Below are positions 1-13,870 of a DNA stretch of 64,000 nt, piece by piece. Each line of letters opens with the position of its first letter. The first letter of the stretch is position 1. A program made the position numbers and the translations under genes. Below the pieces are notes generated by a model. It did no database searches. It had not been told where the DNA came from and saw only the letters and a program-made list of their open reading frames with translations. This DNA is from Colletes latitarsis. Taxonomy: Eukaryota; Arthropoda; Insecta; Hymenoptera; Colletidae. The stretch spans positions 2,108,001 to 2,172,000 of the forward strand of contig NW_027488379.1 of the NCBI RefSeq assembly GCF_051014445.1, read 5' to 3'.

Positions 1-3000
1 TTGGATCAATATTTTTGAGGATAACGCATGTTAGGTCTAGGTTAGGCCGGGGATTTTCACTCATCAGGCTCATACTTTCGCATATTTCTCATACTTCATG
101 GCTAGGTCCTGGGATGTTTCTGGATTGTATCACATAGCAATGTGGTACCACGCTGAAACAGTCGATTAAACCTGGTTTCGATCAATATTTTAGAGGATAA
201 CGCAAGTTAAGTCTGGGATAGGTCTGGGATTTGACCTCATCAGACTCATACTTTCGCATATTTCTCATACTTCATGGCTGGATCCTGGGCTATTTCTGGA
301 TTGGATCACGTAGTAATGTGGTACCACACTGAAACAGTCAATTAAACCTGGTTTTGATCAATATTTTACAGAATAATTCATGTTAGGTCTAGGTTAGGTC
401 TGGGATTTGCTCTCATCAGGCTCATTCTTTCGCATATTTCTCATACTTGATGGCTAGATCCTGGGCTTTTTCTGGATAGCATCACGTAGTAATGAAGTAC
501 AACACTGAAACAGTCAATTAAACCTGGTTTCCATCAATATTTTAGAGGACAACGCATGTTAGGTCTAGGTTAGGCCAGGGATTTGCCCTCATCAGGGTCA
601 TACTTTCGCAGTTTTAACATACATGTTGACCTGATCGAGGGTTTTTTCTGCTTTGGATCACGTAGTAAAGTGGTACCACACTGAAACAGTCCATTAAACC
701 TGGTTTGAATCAATATTTTAGAGGATAACGCATGTTAGGTCTAGGTTAGCCCTGGGATTTTCACTCATCAGACTCATACTTTCGCATTCTTCACATACTT
801 GTTGAACGGATCCTGGGTTTTTTGTGGTTTGGTTCACGTAGTAATGTGGTACCACACTGAAACATTCAATTAAACCTGATCTTGATAAATATTTTAGAGG
901 ATAACGCATGTTAGGTCTGGGTTAGGTCTAAGATTTGCCCTCATCAGGCTCATACTTTCGCATATTTCTCATACTTCATGGCTAGATCCTGGGCTGTTTC
1001 TGGATTGTATCACGTAGTAATGTGGTACCACGCTCAAACAGTCAATTAGACCTGGTTTCGATCAATATTTTAGAGGATAACGCAAGTTAGGTCTGGCATA
1101 GGTCTGGGATTCGCCCTCATCAGACTCATACTTTCGCGTTTGTCACATACTTGTTGAACTGATCCTGGGCTTTTTCTGGTTTGGATCACGTAGTAACGTG
1201 GTACCACACTGAAACAGTCAATTAAACCTGGTTTTGATCAATATTTTAGAGAATAATTCATGTTAGGTCTAGGTTAGGTCTGGGATTTGCTCTCATCAGG
1301 CTCATACTTTCGCACACTTCACATACTCGTTTGACAGATCCTGGGTTAGTTTCTGGTTTGGATCGCATAGTAATGTGGTACCACACTGAAACAGTCGATT
1401 AAACCAGGTTTCGACCAATATTTTAGAGGATAACGCATGTTAGGTCTAGGTTAGGCCTGGGATTTGCCCTCATCAGGGTCATACTTTCGCGTTTTTCACA
1501 TACTTGTTGACCTGATCGAGGGTTTTTTCTGGTTTGGATCACGTAGTAATGTGGTACCACACTGAAACAGTCAATTAAACCTGGTTTTGATCAATATTTT
1601 ACAGAATAATTCATGTTAGGTCTAGGTTAGGTCTGGGATTTGCTCTCATCAGGCTCATTCTTCCGCATATTTCTCATACTTGATGGCTAGATCCTGGGCT
1701 TTTTCTGGATTGCATCACGTAGTAATGAAGTTCAACACTGAAACAGTCAATTAAACCTGGTTTCCATCAATATCTTAGAGGACAACGCAAGTTAGGTCTG
1801 GGATTGGTCTGGGATTTGACCTCATCAGACTCATACTTTCGCACACTTCACATACTCGTTGAACAGATCCTGGGTTATTTTCTGGTTTGGACCACATAGT
1901 AATGTGGTACCACACTGAAACAGTCGATTAAACCATGTTTCGATCAATATTTTTGAGGATAACGCATGTTAGGTCTAGGTTAGGCCTGGGATTTTCACTC
2001 ATCAGGCTCATACTTTCGCATTCTTCACATACTTGTTGAACGGATCCTGAGTTTTTTCTGGTTTGGATCACGTAGTAATGTGGTACCACACTGAAACGGT
2101 CAATTAAACCTGGTCTGGATAAATATTTTAGAGGATAACGCATCTTAGGTCTGGGTTAGTTCTAAGATTTGCCCTCATCAGGCTCATACTTTCGCGTTTT
2201 TCACATACTTGTTGAACAGATCATGGGTTTTTTCTGGGTTGGGTCACGTGGTACCACACTGAAACAATCAATTAAACCTGGTCTTGATAAATATTTTAGA
2301 GGATAACGCATGTTAGGTCTGGGTTAGGTCTAGGATTTGCCCTCATCAGGCTCATACTTTCGCATATTTCTCATACTTCATGGCTGGATCCTGGGCTTTC
2401 TCTGGATCGCATCACGTAGTAATGAAGTACAACACTGAAACAGACAATTAAACCTGGTTTCCATCAATATTTTAGAGGACAACGCATGTTAGGTCTAGGT
2501 TAGGCCTGGGGTTTGCTCTCATCGGGGTCATACTTTCGCAGTTTTAACATACATGTTGACCTGATCGAGGGTTTTTTCAGCTTTGGATCACGTAGTAAAG
2601 TGGTACCACACTGAAACAGTCCATTAAACCTGGATTGGATCAATATTTTTGAGGATAACGCATGTTAGGTCTAGGTTAGGCCGGGGATTTTCACTCATCA
2701 GGCTCATACTTTCGCATTCTTCACATACTTGTTGAACGGATCCTGGGTTTTTTCTGGTTTGGTTCACGTAGTAATGTGGTACCACACTGAAACATTCAAT
2801 TAAACCTGATCTTGATAAATATTTTAGAGGATAACGCATGTTAGGTCTGGGTTAGGTCTAAGATTTGCCCCCATCAGGCTCATACTTTCGCATATTTCTC
2901 ATACTTCATGGCTAGATCCTGGGCTGTTTCTGGATTGTATCACGTAGTAATGTGGTACCACGCTCAAACAGTCAATTAGACCTGGTTTCGATCAATATTT

Positions 3001-6000
3001 TAGAGGATAACGCAAGTTAGGTCTGGCATAGGTCTGGGATTCGCCCTCATCAGGCTCATACTTTCGCGTTTTTCACATACTTGTTGAACAGATCCTGGGT
3101 TTTTTCTGGTTTGGATCACGTAGTAGTGTGGTACCACACTGAAACAGTCCATTAAACCTGGTTTGGATGAATATTTTAGAGGATAACGCATGTTAGGTCT
3201 AGGTTAGGTCGGGGATTTTCACTCATCAGACTCATACTTTCGCATTCTTCACATACTTGTTGAACGGATCCTGGGCTTTTGCGGGTTTGGATCACGTGGT
3301 AATGTGGTACCACACTGAAACAGTCGATAAAACCTGGTTTCGATCAATATCTTAGAGGATAACGCAAGTTAAGTCTGGGATTGGTCTGGGATTTGACCTC
3401 ATCAGACTCATACTTTCGCACACTTCACATACTCGTTGAACAGATCCTGGGTTATTTTCTGGTTTGGACCACATAGTAATGTGGTACCACACTGAAACAG
3501 TCGATTAAACCATGTTTCGATCAATATTTTTGAGGATAACGCATGTTAGGTCTAGGTTAGGCCTGGGATTTTCACTCATCAGGCTCATACTTTCGCATTC
3601 TTCACATACTTGTTGAACGGATCCTGGGTTTTTTCTGGTTTGGATCACGTAGTAATGTGGGACCACACTGAAACAGTCAATTAAACCTGGTTTCGATCAA
3701 TATTTTAGAGAATAATTCATGTTAGGTCTAGGTTAGGCCTGGGATTTGCCCTCGTCAGGGTCATACTTTCGCAGTTTTAACATACATGTTGGCCTGATCG
3801 AGGGTTTTTTCTGCTTTGGATCACGTAGTAAAGTGGTACCACACTGAAGCAGTCCATTAAACCTGGTTTGGATCAATATTTTAGAGGATAACGCATGTTA
3901 GGTTTGGGTTAGGTCTAGGATTTGCCCTCATCAGGCTCATACTTTCGCATATTTCTCATACTTCATGGCTAGATCCTGGGCTGTTTCTGGATAGTATCAC
4001 GTAGTAATGTGGTACCACGCTGAAACAGTCAATTAAACCTGGTTTCGATCAATATTTTAGAGGATAACGCAAGTTAGGTCTGGGGTAGGTCTGGGATTCG
4101 CCCTCATCAGGCTCATACTTCCGCGTTTTTCACATACTCGTTGAACAGATCCTGGGTTATTTTCTGGTTTGGATCACATAGTAATGTGGTACCACACTGA
4201 AACAGTCGATTAAACCAGGTTTCGGTCAATATTTTTGAGGATAACGCATGTTAGGTCTAGGTTAGGTCTGGGATTTGCTCTCATCAGGCTCATTCTTTCG
4301 CATATTTCTCATTCTTGATGGCTAGATCCTTGGCTTTTTCTGGATTGCATCACGTAGTAATGAAGTACAACACTGAAACAGTCAATTAAACCTGGTTTCG
4401 ATCAATATTTTAGAGGATAACGCATGTTAGGCCTAGGTTAGCCCTGGGATTTTCACTCATCAGACTCATACTTTCGCATTCTTCACATACTTGTTGAACT
4501 GATCCTGGGTTTTTTCTGGTTTGGATCACGTAGTAATGTGGGACCACACTGAAACAGTCAATTAAACCTGGTTTCGATCAATATTTTAGAGAATAATTCA
4601 TGTTAGTTCTAGGTTAGGTCTGGGATTTGCTCTCATCAGGCTCATTCTTTCGCATATTTCTCATACTTGATGGCTAGATCCTGGGCTATTTCTGGATTGC
4701 ATCACGTAGTAATGAAGTACAACACTGAAACAGTCAATTAAATCTGGTTTCGATCAATATTATAGAGGATAACGCAAGTTAGGTCTGGGATAGGTCTGGG
4801 ATTCGCCCTCATCAGGCTCATACTTTCGCGTTTTTCACATACTCGTTGAACAGATCCTGGGTTATTTTCTGGTTTGGATCACATAGTAATGTGGTACCAC
4901 ACTGAAACAGTCGATTAAACCAGGTTTCGGTCAATATTTTTGAGGATAACGCATGTTAGGTCTAGGTTAGGTCTGGGATTTGCTCTCATCAGGCTCATTC
5001 TTTCGCATATTTCTCATACTTGATGGCTAGATCCTGGGCTTTTTCTGGATTGCATCACGTGGTAATGATGTACAACACTGAAACAGTCAATTAAACCTGG
5101 TTTCGATCAATATTTTAGAGGATAACGCATGTTAGGTCTAGGTTAGCCCTGGGATTTTCACTCATCAGACTCATACTTTCGCATTCTTCACATACTTGTT
5201 GAACTGATCCTGGTTTTTTTCTGGTTTGGATCACGTAGTAATGTGGGACCACACTGAAACAGTCAATTAAACCTGGTTTCGATCAATATTTTAGAGAATA
5301 ATTCATGTTAGCTCTAGGTTTGGTCTGGGATTTGCCCTCATCAGGCTCATACTTTCGCGTTTTTCACATACTTGTTGAACAGATCATGGGTTTTTTCTGG
5401 TTTGGATGACGTAGTAATGTGGTGCCACACTGAAACAGTCCATTAAACCTGGTTTGGATCAATATTTTAGAGGATAACGCATGTTAGGTCTAGGTTAGCC
5501 CTGGGATTTTCACTCATCAGACTCATACTTTCGCATTCTTCACATACTTGTTGAACTGATCCTGGGTTTTTTCTGGTTTGGATCACGTAGTAATGTGGTA
5601 CCACACTGAAACAGTCGATTAAACCTGGTTTCGATCAATATTTTAGAGGATAACGCAAGTTAGGTCTGGGATAGGTCTGGGATATGCCCTCATCAGGCTC
5701 ATACTTTCGCGTTTTTCACATACTTGTTGAACAGATCCTCGGTTTTTTCTGGTTTGGATCACGAAGTAGTGTGGTACCACACTGAAACAGTCGATTAAAC
5801 CAGGTTTCGATCAATATTTAAGAGAATAATTCATGTTAGGTCTAGGTTAGGTCTGGGATTTGCTCTCATCAGGCTCATTCTTTCGCATATTTCTCATACT
5901 TGTTGAACGGATCCTGGGTTTTTTCTGGTTTGGATCACGTAGTAATGTGGGACCACACTGAAACAGGCAATTAAACCTGGTTTCGATCAATATTTTAGAG

Positions 6001-8050
6001 AATAATTCATGTTAGGTCTAGGTTAGGTCTGGGATTTGCTCTCATCAGGCTCATTCTTTCGCATATTTCTCATACTTGATGGCTAGATCCTGGGCTTTTT
6101 CTGGATTGCATCACGTAGTAATGAAGTACAACACTGAAACAGTCAATTAAACCTGGTTTCCGTCAATATCTTAGAGGACAACGCATGTTAGGTCTAGGTT
6201 AGCCCTGGGATTTTCACTCTTCAGACTCATACTTTCGCATTCTTCACATACTTGTTGAACAGATCCTGGGTTTTTTCGGGTTTGGATCTTGTAGTAGTGT
6301 GGTACCACACTGAAACAGTCCATTAAACCTGGTTTGGATCAATATTTTAGAGGATAACGCATGTTAGGTCTAGGTTAGGTCTGGGATTTTCACTCATCAG
6401 ACTCATACATTCGCATTCTTCACATACTTGTTGAACGGATCCTGGGTTTTTTCTGGTTTGGATCACGTAGTAATGTGGTACCACACTGAAACAGTCGAGT
6501 AAACCTGGTTTCGATCAAAATTTTAGAGGATAACGCAAGTTAGGTCTGGGATAGGTCTGGGATTTGACCTCATCAGACTCATACTTTCACACACTTCACA
6601 TACTCCTTGAACAGATCCTGGGTTATTTTCTGGGTTGGATCACATAGTAATGTGGTACCACACTGAAACGGTCGATTAAACCAGGTTTCGATCAATATTT
6701 TAGAGGATAACGCATGTTAGGTCTAGGTTAGGCCTGGGATTTTCACTCATCAGACTCATACTTTCGCATTCTTCACATACTTGTTGAACGGAGCCTGGGT
6801 TTTTTCTGGTTTGGATCACGTAGTAATGTGGGACCACACTGAAACAGTCAATAAAACCTGGTTTCGATCAATATTTTAGAGAATAATTCATGTTAGGTCT
6901 AGGTTAGGTCTGGGATTTGCTCTCATCAGGCTAATACTTTCGCATTCTTCACATACTTGTTGAACGGATCCTGGGTTTTTTCCGGTTTGGGACCCGTAAT
7001 AATGTGGGACCACACTGAAACAATAAATTAAACCTGGTCTTTGTAAATATTTTAGAGGATAACGCATGTTAGGTCTGGGATAGGTCTAGGATTTGCCCTC
7101 ATCAGGCTCATACTTTCGCGTCTTTCACATACTTGTTGAACAGATCATGGGTTTTTTCTGGTTTGGGTCACGTAGTAGTGTGATACCACACTGAAGCAGT
7201 CGATTAAACCTGGTTTCGATCAATATTTTACAGGATAACGCATGTTAGGTCTAGGTTAGCCCTGGGATTTTCACTCATCAGACTCATACTATCGCATTCT
7301 TCACATACTTGTTAAACTGATCCTGTGTTTTTTCTGGTTTGGATCAGGTAGTAATGTGGTGCCACACTGAAACAGTCCATTAAACCTAGTTTGGATCAAT
7401 ATTTTAGAGGATAACGCATGTTAGGTCTAGGTTAGCCCTGGGATTTTCACACATCAGACTCATACTTTCGCATTCTTCACATACTTGTTGAACTGATCCT
7501 GGGTTTTTTCTGGTTTGGATCACGTAGTAATGTGGTGCCACACTGAAACAGTCCATTAAACCTGGTTTCCATTAATATCTTAGAGGACAACGCAAGTTAG
7601 GTCTAGGTTTGGCCTGGGATTTTCACTCATCAGGCTCATACTTTCGCATTCTTCACATACTTGTTGAACGGATCCTGGGTTTTTTCTGGTTTGGATCATG
7701 TAGTAATGTGGTACCACACTGAAACAGTCGATTAAACCTGGTTTCGATCAATATTTTAGAGGATAACGCAAGTTAGGTCTGGGATAGGTCTGGGATTTTC
7801 ACACATCAGACTCATACTTTCGCGTTTTTCACATACTTGTTGAACAGGTCCCGTGTTTTTTCTGGTTTGGATCACGAAGTAGTGTGGTACCACACTGAAA
7901 CAGTCAATTAAACCTGGTTTCCATCAATATCTTAGAGGATAACGCAAGTTAGGTCTAGGTTAGGCCTGGGATTTTCACTCATCAGGCTCATACTTTCGCA
8001 TTCTTCACATACTTGTTGAACGGATCCTGGGTTTTTTCTGGTTTGGATCA
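1..8050. repeat. Irregular satellite block with an 11-monomer duplication
   Basis: About 46 monomers of mixed classes without a simple higher-order period. One duplication is clear: about 480-1,140 reappears at about 2,410-3,070 (offset 1,930, 11 monomers). Both copies share the rare variant GCTCAAACAGTCAATTAGACC, near 1,032 and 2,962. Smaller shared variants link 358 with 1,588 (about 7 monomers, ATTTTACAGAATAATTC) and 1,841 with 3,419 (about 9 monomers). A segment at about 6,290-6,805 is repeated at about 9,283-9,798 (offset 2,993). At about 2,245-2,255 one monomer lacks about 8 bp between TCACGT and GGTACC. Confidence 0.85.
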
Positions 8051-11045
8051 CGTAGTAATGTGGGACCACACTGAAACAGTCAATTAAACCTGGTTTCGAT
8101 CAATATTTTAGAGAATAATTCATGTTAGGTCTAGGTTAGGTCTGGAATTTCCTCTCGTCAGGCTCATTCTTTCGCATATTTCTCATACTTGGTGGCTAGA
8201 TCCTGGGCTTTTTCTGGATTGCATCACGTAGTAATGAAGTACAACACTGAAGCAGTCAATTAAACCTGGTTTCCGTCAATATCTTAGAGGACAACGCAAG
8301 CTAGGTCTGGGATAAGTCTGGGATTTGCCCTCATCAGGCTCATACTTTCGCGTTTTTCACATACTTGTTGAACAGATCCTGGGTTTTTTCTGGTTTGTAT
8401 CACGTAGTAGTGTGGTACCACACTGAAACAGTCCATTAAACCTGGTTTGGATCAATATTTTAGAGGATAACGCATGTTAGGTCTAGGTTAGCCCTGGGAT
8501 TTTCACTCATCAGACTCATACTTTCGCATTCTTCACATACTTGTTGAACTGATCCTGGGTTTTTTCTGGTTTGGATCACGTAGTAATGTGGTGCCACACT
8601 GAAACAGTCCATTAAACCTGGTTTCGATCAATATTTTAGAGGATAACGCATGTTAGGTCTAGGTTAGCCCTGGGATTTTCACTCTTCAGACTCATACTTT
8701 CGCATTCTTCACATAGTTGTTGAACAGATCCTGGGTTTTTTCGGGTTTGGATCACGTAGTAGTGTGGTACCACACTGAAACAGTCCATTAAACCTGGTTT
8801 GGATCAATATTTTAGAGGATAACGCATGTTAGGTCTAGGTTAGGTCTGGGATTTTCACTCATCAGACTCATACTTTCGCGTTCTTCACATACTTGTTGAA
8901 CGGATCCTGGATTTTTTCTGGTTTGAATCACGTAGTAATGTGGGACCACACTGAAACAGTCAATTAAACCTGATTTCGATCAATATTTTAGAGAATAATT
9001 CATGTTAGGTCTAGGTTAGGTCTGGGATTTGCTCTCATCAGGCTTATTCTTTCGCATATTTCTCATACTTGATGGCTAGATCCTGGGCTCTTTCTGGATT
9101 GCATCACGTAGTAATGAAGTACAACACTGAATCAGTCAATTAAACATGGTTTCCATCAATACCTTAGAGGACAACGCAAGTTAGGTCTGGGATATGTCTG
9201 GGGTTTGCCCTCATCAGGCTCATACTTTCGCGTTTTTCACATACTTGTTGAACAGATCCTGGGTTTTTTCTGGTTTGGATCACGTAGTAGTGTGGTACCA
9301 CACTGAAACAGTCCATTAAACCTGGTTTGGATCAATATTTTAGAGGATAACGCATGTTAGGTCTAGGTTAGGTCTGGGATTTTCACTCATCAGACTCATA
9401 CATTCGCATTCTTCACATACTTGTTGAACGGATCCTGGGTTTTTTCTGGTTTGGATCACGTAGTAATGTGGTACCACACTGAAACAGTCGAATAAACCTG
9501 GTTTCGCTCAAAATTTTAGAGGATAACGCAAGTTAGGTCTGGGATAGGTCTGGGATTTGACCTCATCAGACTCATACTTTCACACACTTCACATACTCCT
9601 TGAACAGATCCTGGATTATTTTCTGGGTTGGATCACATAGTAATGTGGTACCACACGGAAACAGTCGATTAAACCAGGTTTCGATCAATATTTTAGAGGA
9701 TAACGCATGTTAGGTCTAGGTTAGGCCTGGGATTTTCACTCATCAGACTCATACTTTCGCATTCTTCACATACTTGTTGAACGGAGCCTGGGTTTTTTCT
9801 GGTTTGGATCACGTAGTAATGTGGTACCACGCTGAAACAGTCAATTAAACCTGGTTTCGATCAATATTTTAGAGGATAACGCAAGTTCGGTCTGGGATAG
9901 GTCTGGGATTTGCCCTCATCAGGCTCATACTTTCGCATATTTCTCATACTTCATGGCTAGATCCTGGGCTGCTTCTGGGTTGTGTCACGTAGTAATGTGG
10001 TACCACGCTGAAACAGTCAATTAAACCTGGTCTTGATAAATATTTTAGAGGGTAACGCTTGTTAGGTCTAGGTTAGCCCTGGGATTTTCGCTCATCACAC
10101 TCATACTTTCGCATTCTTCACGTACTTGTTGAACGGATCCTGGGTTTTTACTGGTTTGGATCACGTAGTAATGTGGTGCCACACTGAAACAGTCGATTAA
10201 ACCAGGTTTCGATCAATATTTAAGAGAATAATTCACGTTAGGTCTAGGTTAGCTCTGGGATTTGCTCTCATCTGGCCCATTCTTTCGCATATTTCTCATA
10301 CTTGATGGCTAGATCCTGGGCTTTTCCTGGATTGCATCACGTAGTAATGAAGTACGACACTGCAACAGTCAATTAAATCTGGTTTCCATCAATATTTATG
10401 AGGATAACGCATGTTAGGTCTAGGTTAGTCCTGGGATTTGCTCTCATCTGGCCCATTCTTTCGCATATTTCTCATACTTGATTGCTAGATCCTGGGCTGT
10501 TTCTGGGTTGTGTCACGTAGTAATGTGGTACCACGCTGAAACAGTCAATTAAACCTGGTTTCGATCAATATTTTAGAGGACAACGCAAGTTTGGTCTAGG
10601 TTAGGCCTGGGATTTTCACTCATCAGGCTCATACATTCGCATTCTTCACATACTTGTTGAACGGATCCTGGGTTTTTTCTGGTTTGGATCACGTAGTAAT
10701 GTGGGACCACACTGAAACAATAAATTAAACCTGGTCTTGGTAAATATTTTAGACGATAACGCAAGTTAGGTCTGGGATAGGTCTGGGATTCGCCCTCATC
10801 AGGCTCATACTTTCGCGTTTTTCACATACTTGTTGAACTGATCCTGGGTTTTTTCTGGTTTGGATCACGTAGCAAAGTGGTACCACACTGAAACAGTCGA
10901 TTAAACCTGGTTTCGATCAATATTTTAGAGGATAACGCAAGTCTGGTCTGGGATAGGTCTGGGATTTTCACTCATCAGACTCATACTTTCGCATTCTTCA
11001 CATACTTGTTGAACAGATCCTGGGTTTTTTCTGGTTTGGGTCCGG
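8050..11045. repeat. 17-monomer higher-order repeat, copy I
   Basis: A 2,993-bp block whose next copy starts at about 11,045. Diagnostic variants at the fixed offset are GGAATTTCCTCTCGTCAGG (8,144 and 11,137), CATACATTCGCATTC (9,401 and 12,394) and GAGAATAATTCACG (10,224 and 13,217). It contains the monomer at about 10,290-10,470 (with GTACGACACTGCAACAG) that is missing from copy II but present again at about 21,195-21,375. Confidence 0.88.
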
Positions 11046-13870
11046 TAGTAATGTGGGACCACACTGAAACAGTCAATTAAACCTGGTTTCGATCAATATT
11101 TTAGAGAATAATTCATGTTAGGTCTAGGTTAGGTCTGGAATTTCCTCTCGTCAGGCTCATTCTTTCGCATATTTCTCATACTTGGTGGCTAGATCCTGGG
11201 CTTTTTCTGGATTGCATCACGTAGTAATGAAGTACAACACTGAAGCAGTCAATTAAACCTGGTTTCCGTCAATATCTTAGAGGACAACGCAAGCTAGGTC
11301 TGGGATAAGTCTGGGATTTGCCCTCATCAGGCTCATACTTTCGCGTTTTTCACATACTTGTTGAACAGATCCTGGGTTTTTTCTGGTTTGTATCACGTAG
11401 TAGTGTGGTACCACACTGAAACAGTCCATTAAACCTGGTTTGGATCAATATTTTAGAGGATAACGCATGTTAGGTCTAGGTTAGCCCTGGGATTTTCACT
11501 CATCAGACTCATACTTTCGCATTCTTCACATACTTGTTGAACTGATCCTGGGTTTTTTCTGGTTTGGATCACGTAGTAATGTGGTGCCACACTGAAACAG
11601 TCCATTAAACCTGGTTTCGATCAATATTTTAGAGGATAACGCATGTTAGGTCTAGGTTAGCCCTGGGATTTTCACTCTTCAGACTCATACTTTCGCATTC
11701 TTCACATAGTTGTTGAACAGATCCTGGGTTTTTTCGGGTTTGGATCACGTAGTAGTGTGGTACCACACTGAAACAGTCCATTAAACCTGGTTTGGATCAA
11801 TATTTTAGAGGATAACGCATGTTAGGTCTAGGTTAGGTCTGGGATTTTCACTCATCAGACTCATACTTTCGCGTTCTTCACATACTTGTTGAACGGATCC
11901 TGGGTTTTTTCTGGTTTGGATCACGTAGTAATGTGGGACCACACTGAAACAGTCAATTAAACCTGATTTCGATCAATATTTTAGAGAATAATTCATGTTA
12001 GGTCTAGGTTAGGTCTGGGATTTGCTCTCATCAGGCTTATTCTTTCGCATATTTCTCATACTTGATGGCTAGATCCTGGGCTCTTTCTGGATTGCATCAC
12101 GTAGTAATGAAGTACAACACTGAATCAGTCAATTAAACATGGTTTCCATCAATACCTTAGAGGACAACGCAAGTTAGGTCTGGGATATGTCTGGGGTTTG
12201 CCCTCATCAGGCTCATACTTTCGCGTTTTTCACATACTTGTTGAACAGATCCTGGGTTTTTTCTGGTTTGGATCACGTAGTAGTGTGGTACCACTCTGAA
12301 ACAGTCCATTAAACCTGGTTTGGATCAATATTTTAGAGGATAACGCATGTTAGGTCTAGGTTAGGTCTGGGATTTTCACTCATCAGACTCATACATTCGC
12401 ATTCTTCACATACTTGTTGAACGGATCCTGGGTTTTTTCTGGTTTGGATCACGTAGTAATGTGGTACCACACTGAAACAGTCGAATAAACCTGGTTTCGC
12501 TCAAAATTTTAGAGGATAACGCAAGTTAGGTCTGGGATAGGTCTGGGATTTGACCTCATCAGACTCATACTTTCACACACTTCACATACTCCTTGAACAG
12601 ATCCTGGATTATTTTCTGGGTTGGATCACATAGTAATGTGGTACCACACGGAAACAGTCGATTAAACCAGGTTTCGATCAATATTTTAGAGGATAACGCA
12701 TGTTAGGTCTAGGTTAGGCCTGGGATTTTCACTCATCAGACTCATACTTTCGCATTCTTCACATACTTGTTGAACGGAGCCTGGGTTTTTTCTGGTTTGG
12801 ATCACGTAGTAATGTGGTACCACGCTGAAACAGTCAATTAAACCTGGTTTCGATCAATATTTTAGAGGATAACGCAAGTTCGGTCTGGGATAGGTCTGGG
12901 ATTTGCCCTCATCAGGCTCATACTTTCGCATATTTCTCATACTTCATGGCTAGATCCTGGGCTGTTTCTGGGTTGTGTCACGTAGTAATGTGGTACCACG
13001 CTGAAACAGTCAATTAAACCTGGTCTTGATAAATATTTTAGAGGGTAACGCTTGTTAGGTCTAGGTTAGCCCTGGGATTTTCGCTCATCACACTCATACT
13101 TTCGCATTCTTCACGTACTTGTTGAACGGATCCTGGGTTTTTACTGGTTTGGATCACGTAGTAATGTGGTGCCACACTGAAACAGTCGATTAAACCAGGT
13201 TTCGATCAATATTTAAGAGAATAATTCACGTTAGGTCTAGGTTAGCTCTGGGATTTGCTCTCATCTGGCCCATTCTTTCGCATATTTCTCATACTTCATG
13301 GCTAGATCCTGGGCTGTTTCTGGGTTGTGTCACGTAGTAATGTGGTACCACGCTGAAACAGTCAATTAAACCTGGTTTCGATCAATATTTTAGAGGACAA
13401 CGCAAGTTTGGTCTAGGTTAGGCCTGGGATTTTCACTCATCAGGCTCATACATTCGCATTCTTCACATACTTGTTGAACGGATCCTGGGTTTTTTCTGGT
13501 TTGGATCACGTAGTAATGTGGGACCACACTGAAACAATAAATTAAACCTGGTCTTGGTAAATATTTTAGAGGATAACGCAAGTTAGGTCTGGGATAGGTC
13601 TGGGATTCGCCCTCATCAGGCTCATACTTTCGCGTTTTTCACATACTTGTTGAACTGATCCTGGGTTTTTTCTGGTTTGGATCACGTAGCAAAGTGGTAC
13701 CACACTGAAACAGTCGATTAAACCTGGTTTCGATCAATATTTTAGAGGATAACGCAAGTCTGGTCTGGGATAGGTCTGGGATTTTCACTCATCAGACTCA
13801 TACTTTCGCATTCTTCACATACTTGTTGAACAGATCCTGGGTTTTTTCTGGTTTGGGTCCGGTAGTAATG
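11046..13870. repeat. 17-monomer higher-order repeat, copy II, one monomer lost
   Basis: Nearly identical to the preceding 2,993-bp block, but about 2,817 bp long after a clean one-monomer deletion near 13,290-13,300. The sequence jumps there from the start of one CATATTTCTCATACTT monomer to the end of the next. The offset to copy I is 2,993 before the deletion and 2,817 after it (10,573 against 13,390). Confidence 0.87.

Noticed and set aside
718..909. Dozens of 63-89 codon minus-strand frames in the satellite as a gene family
   Set aside because: They are one frame of the repeat read over and over. They shift frame each monomer, have no known domain, and vary like the surrounding non-coding repeat.
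1960..2060. CENP-B box-like word CTTGTTGAACGGA in the monomer
   Set aside because: It resembles the box only if several one-base gaps are allowed; the required spacing of core bases is not met.
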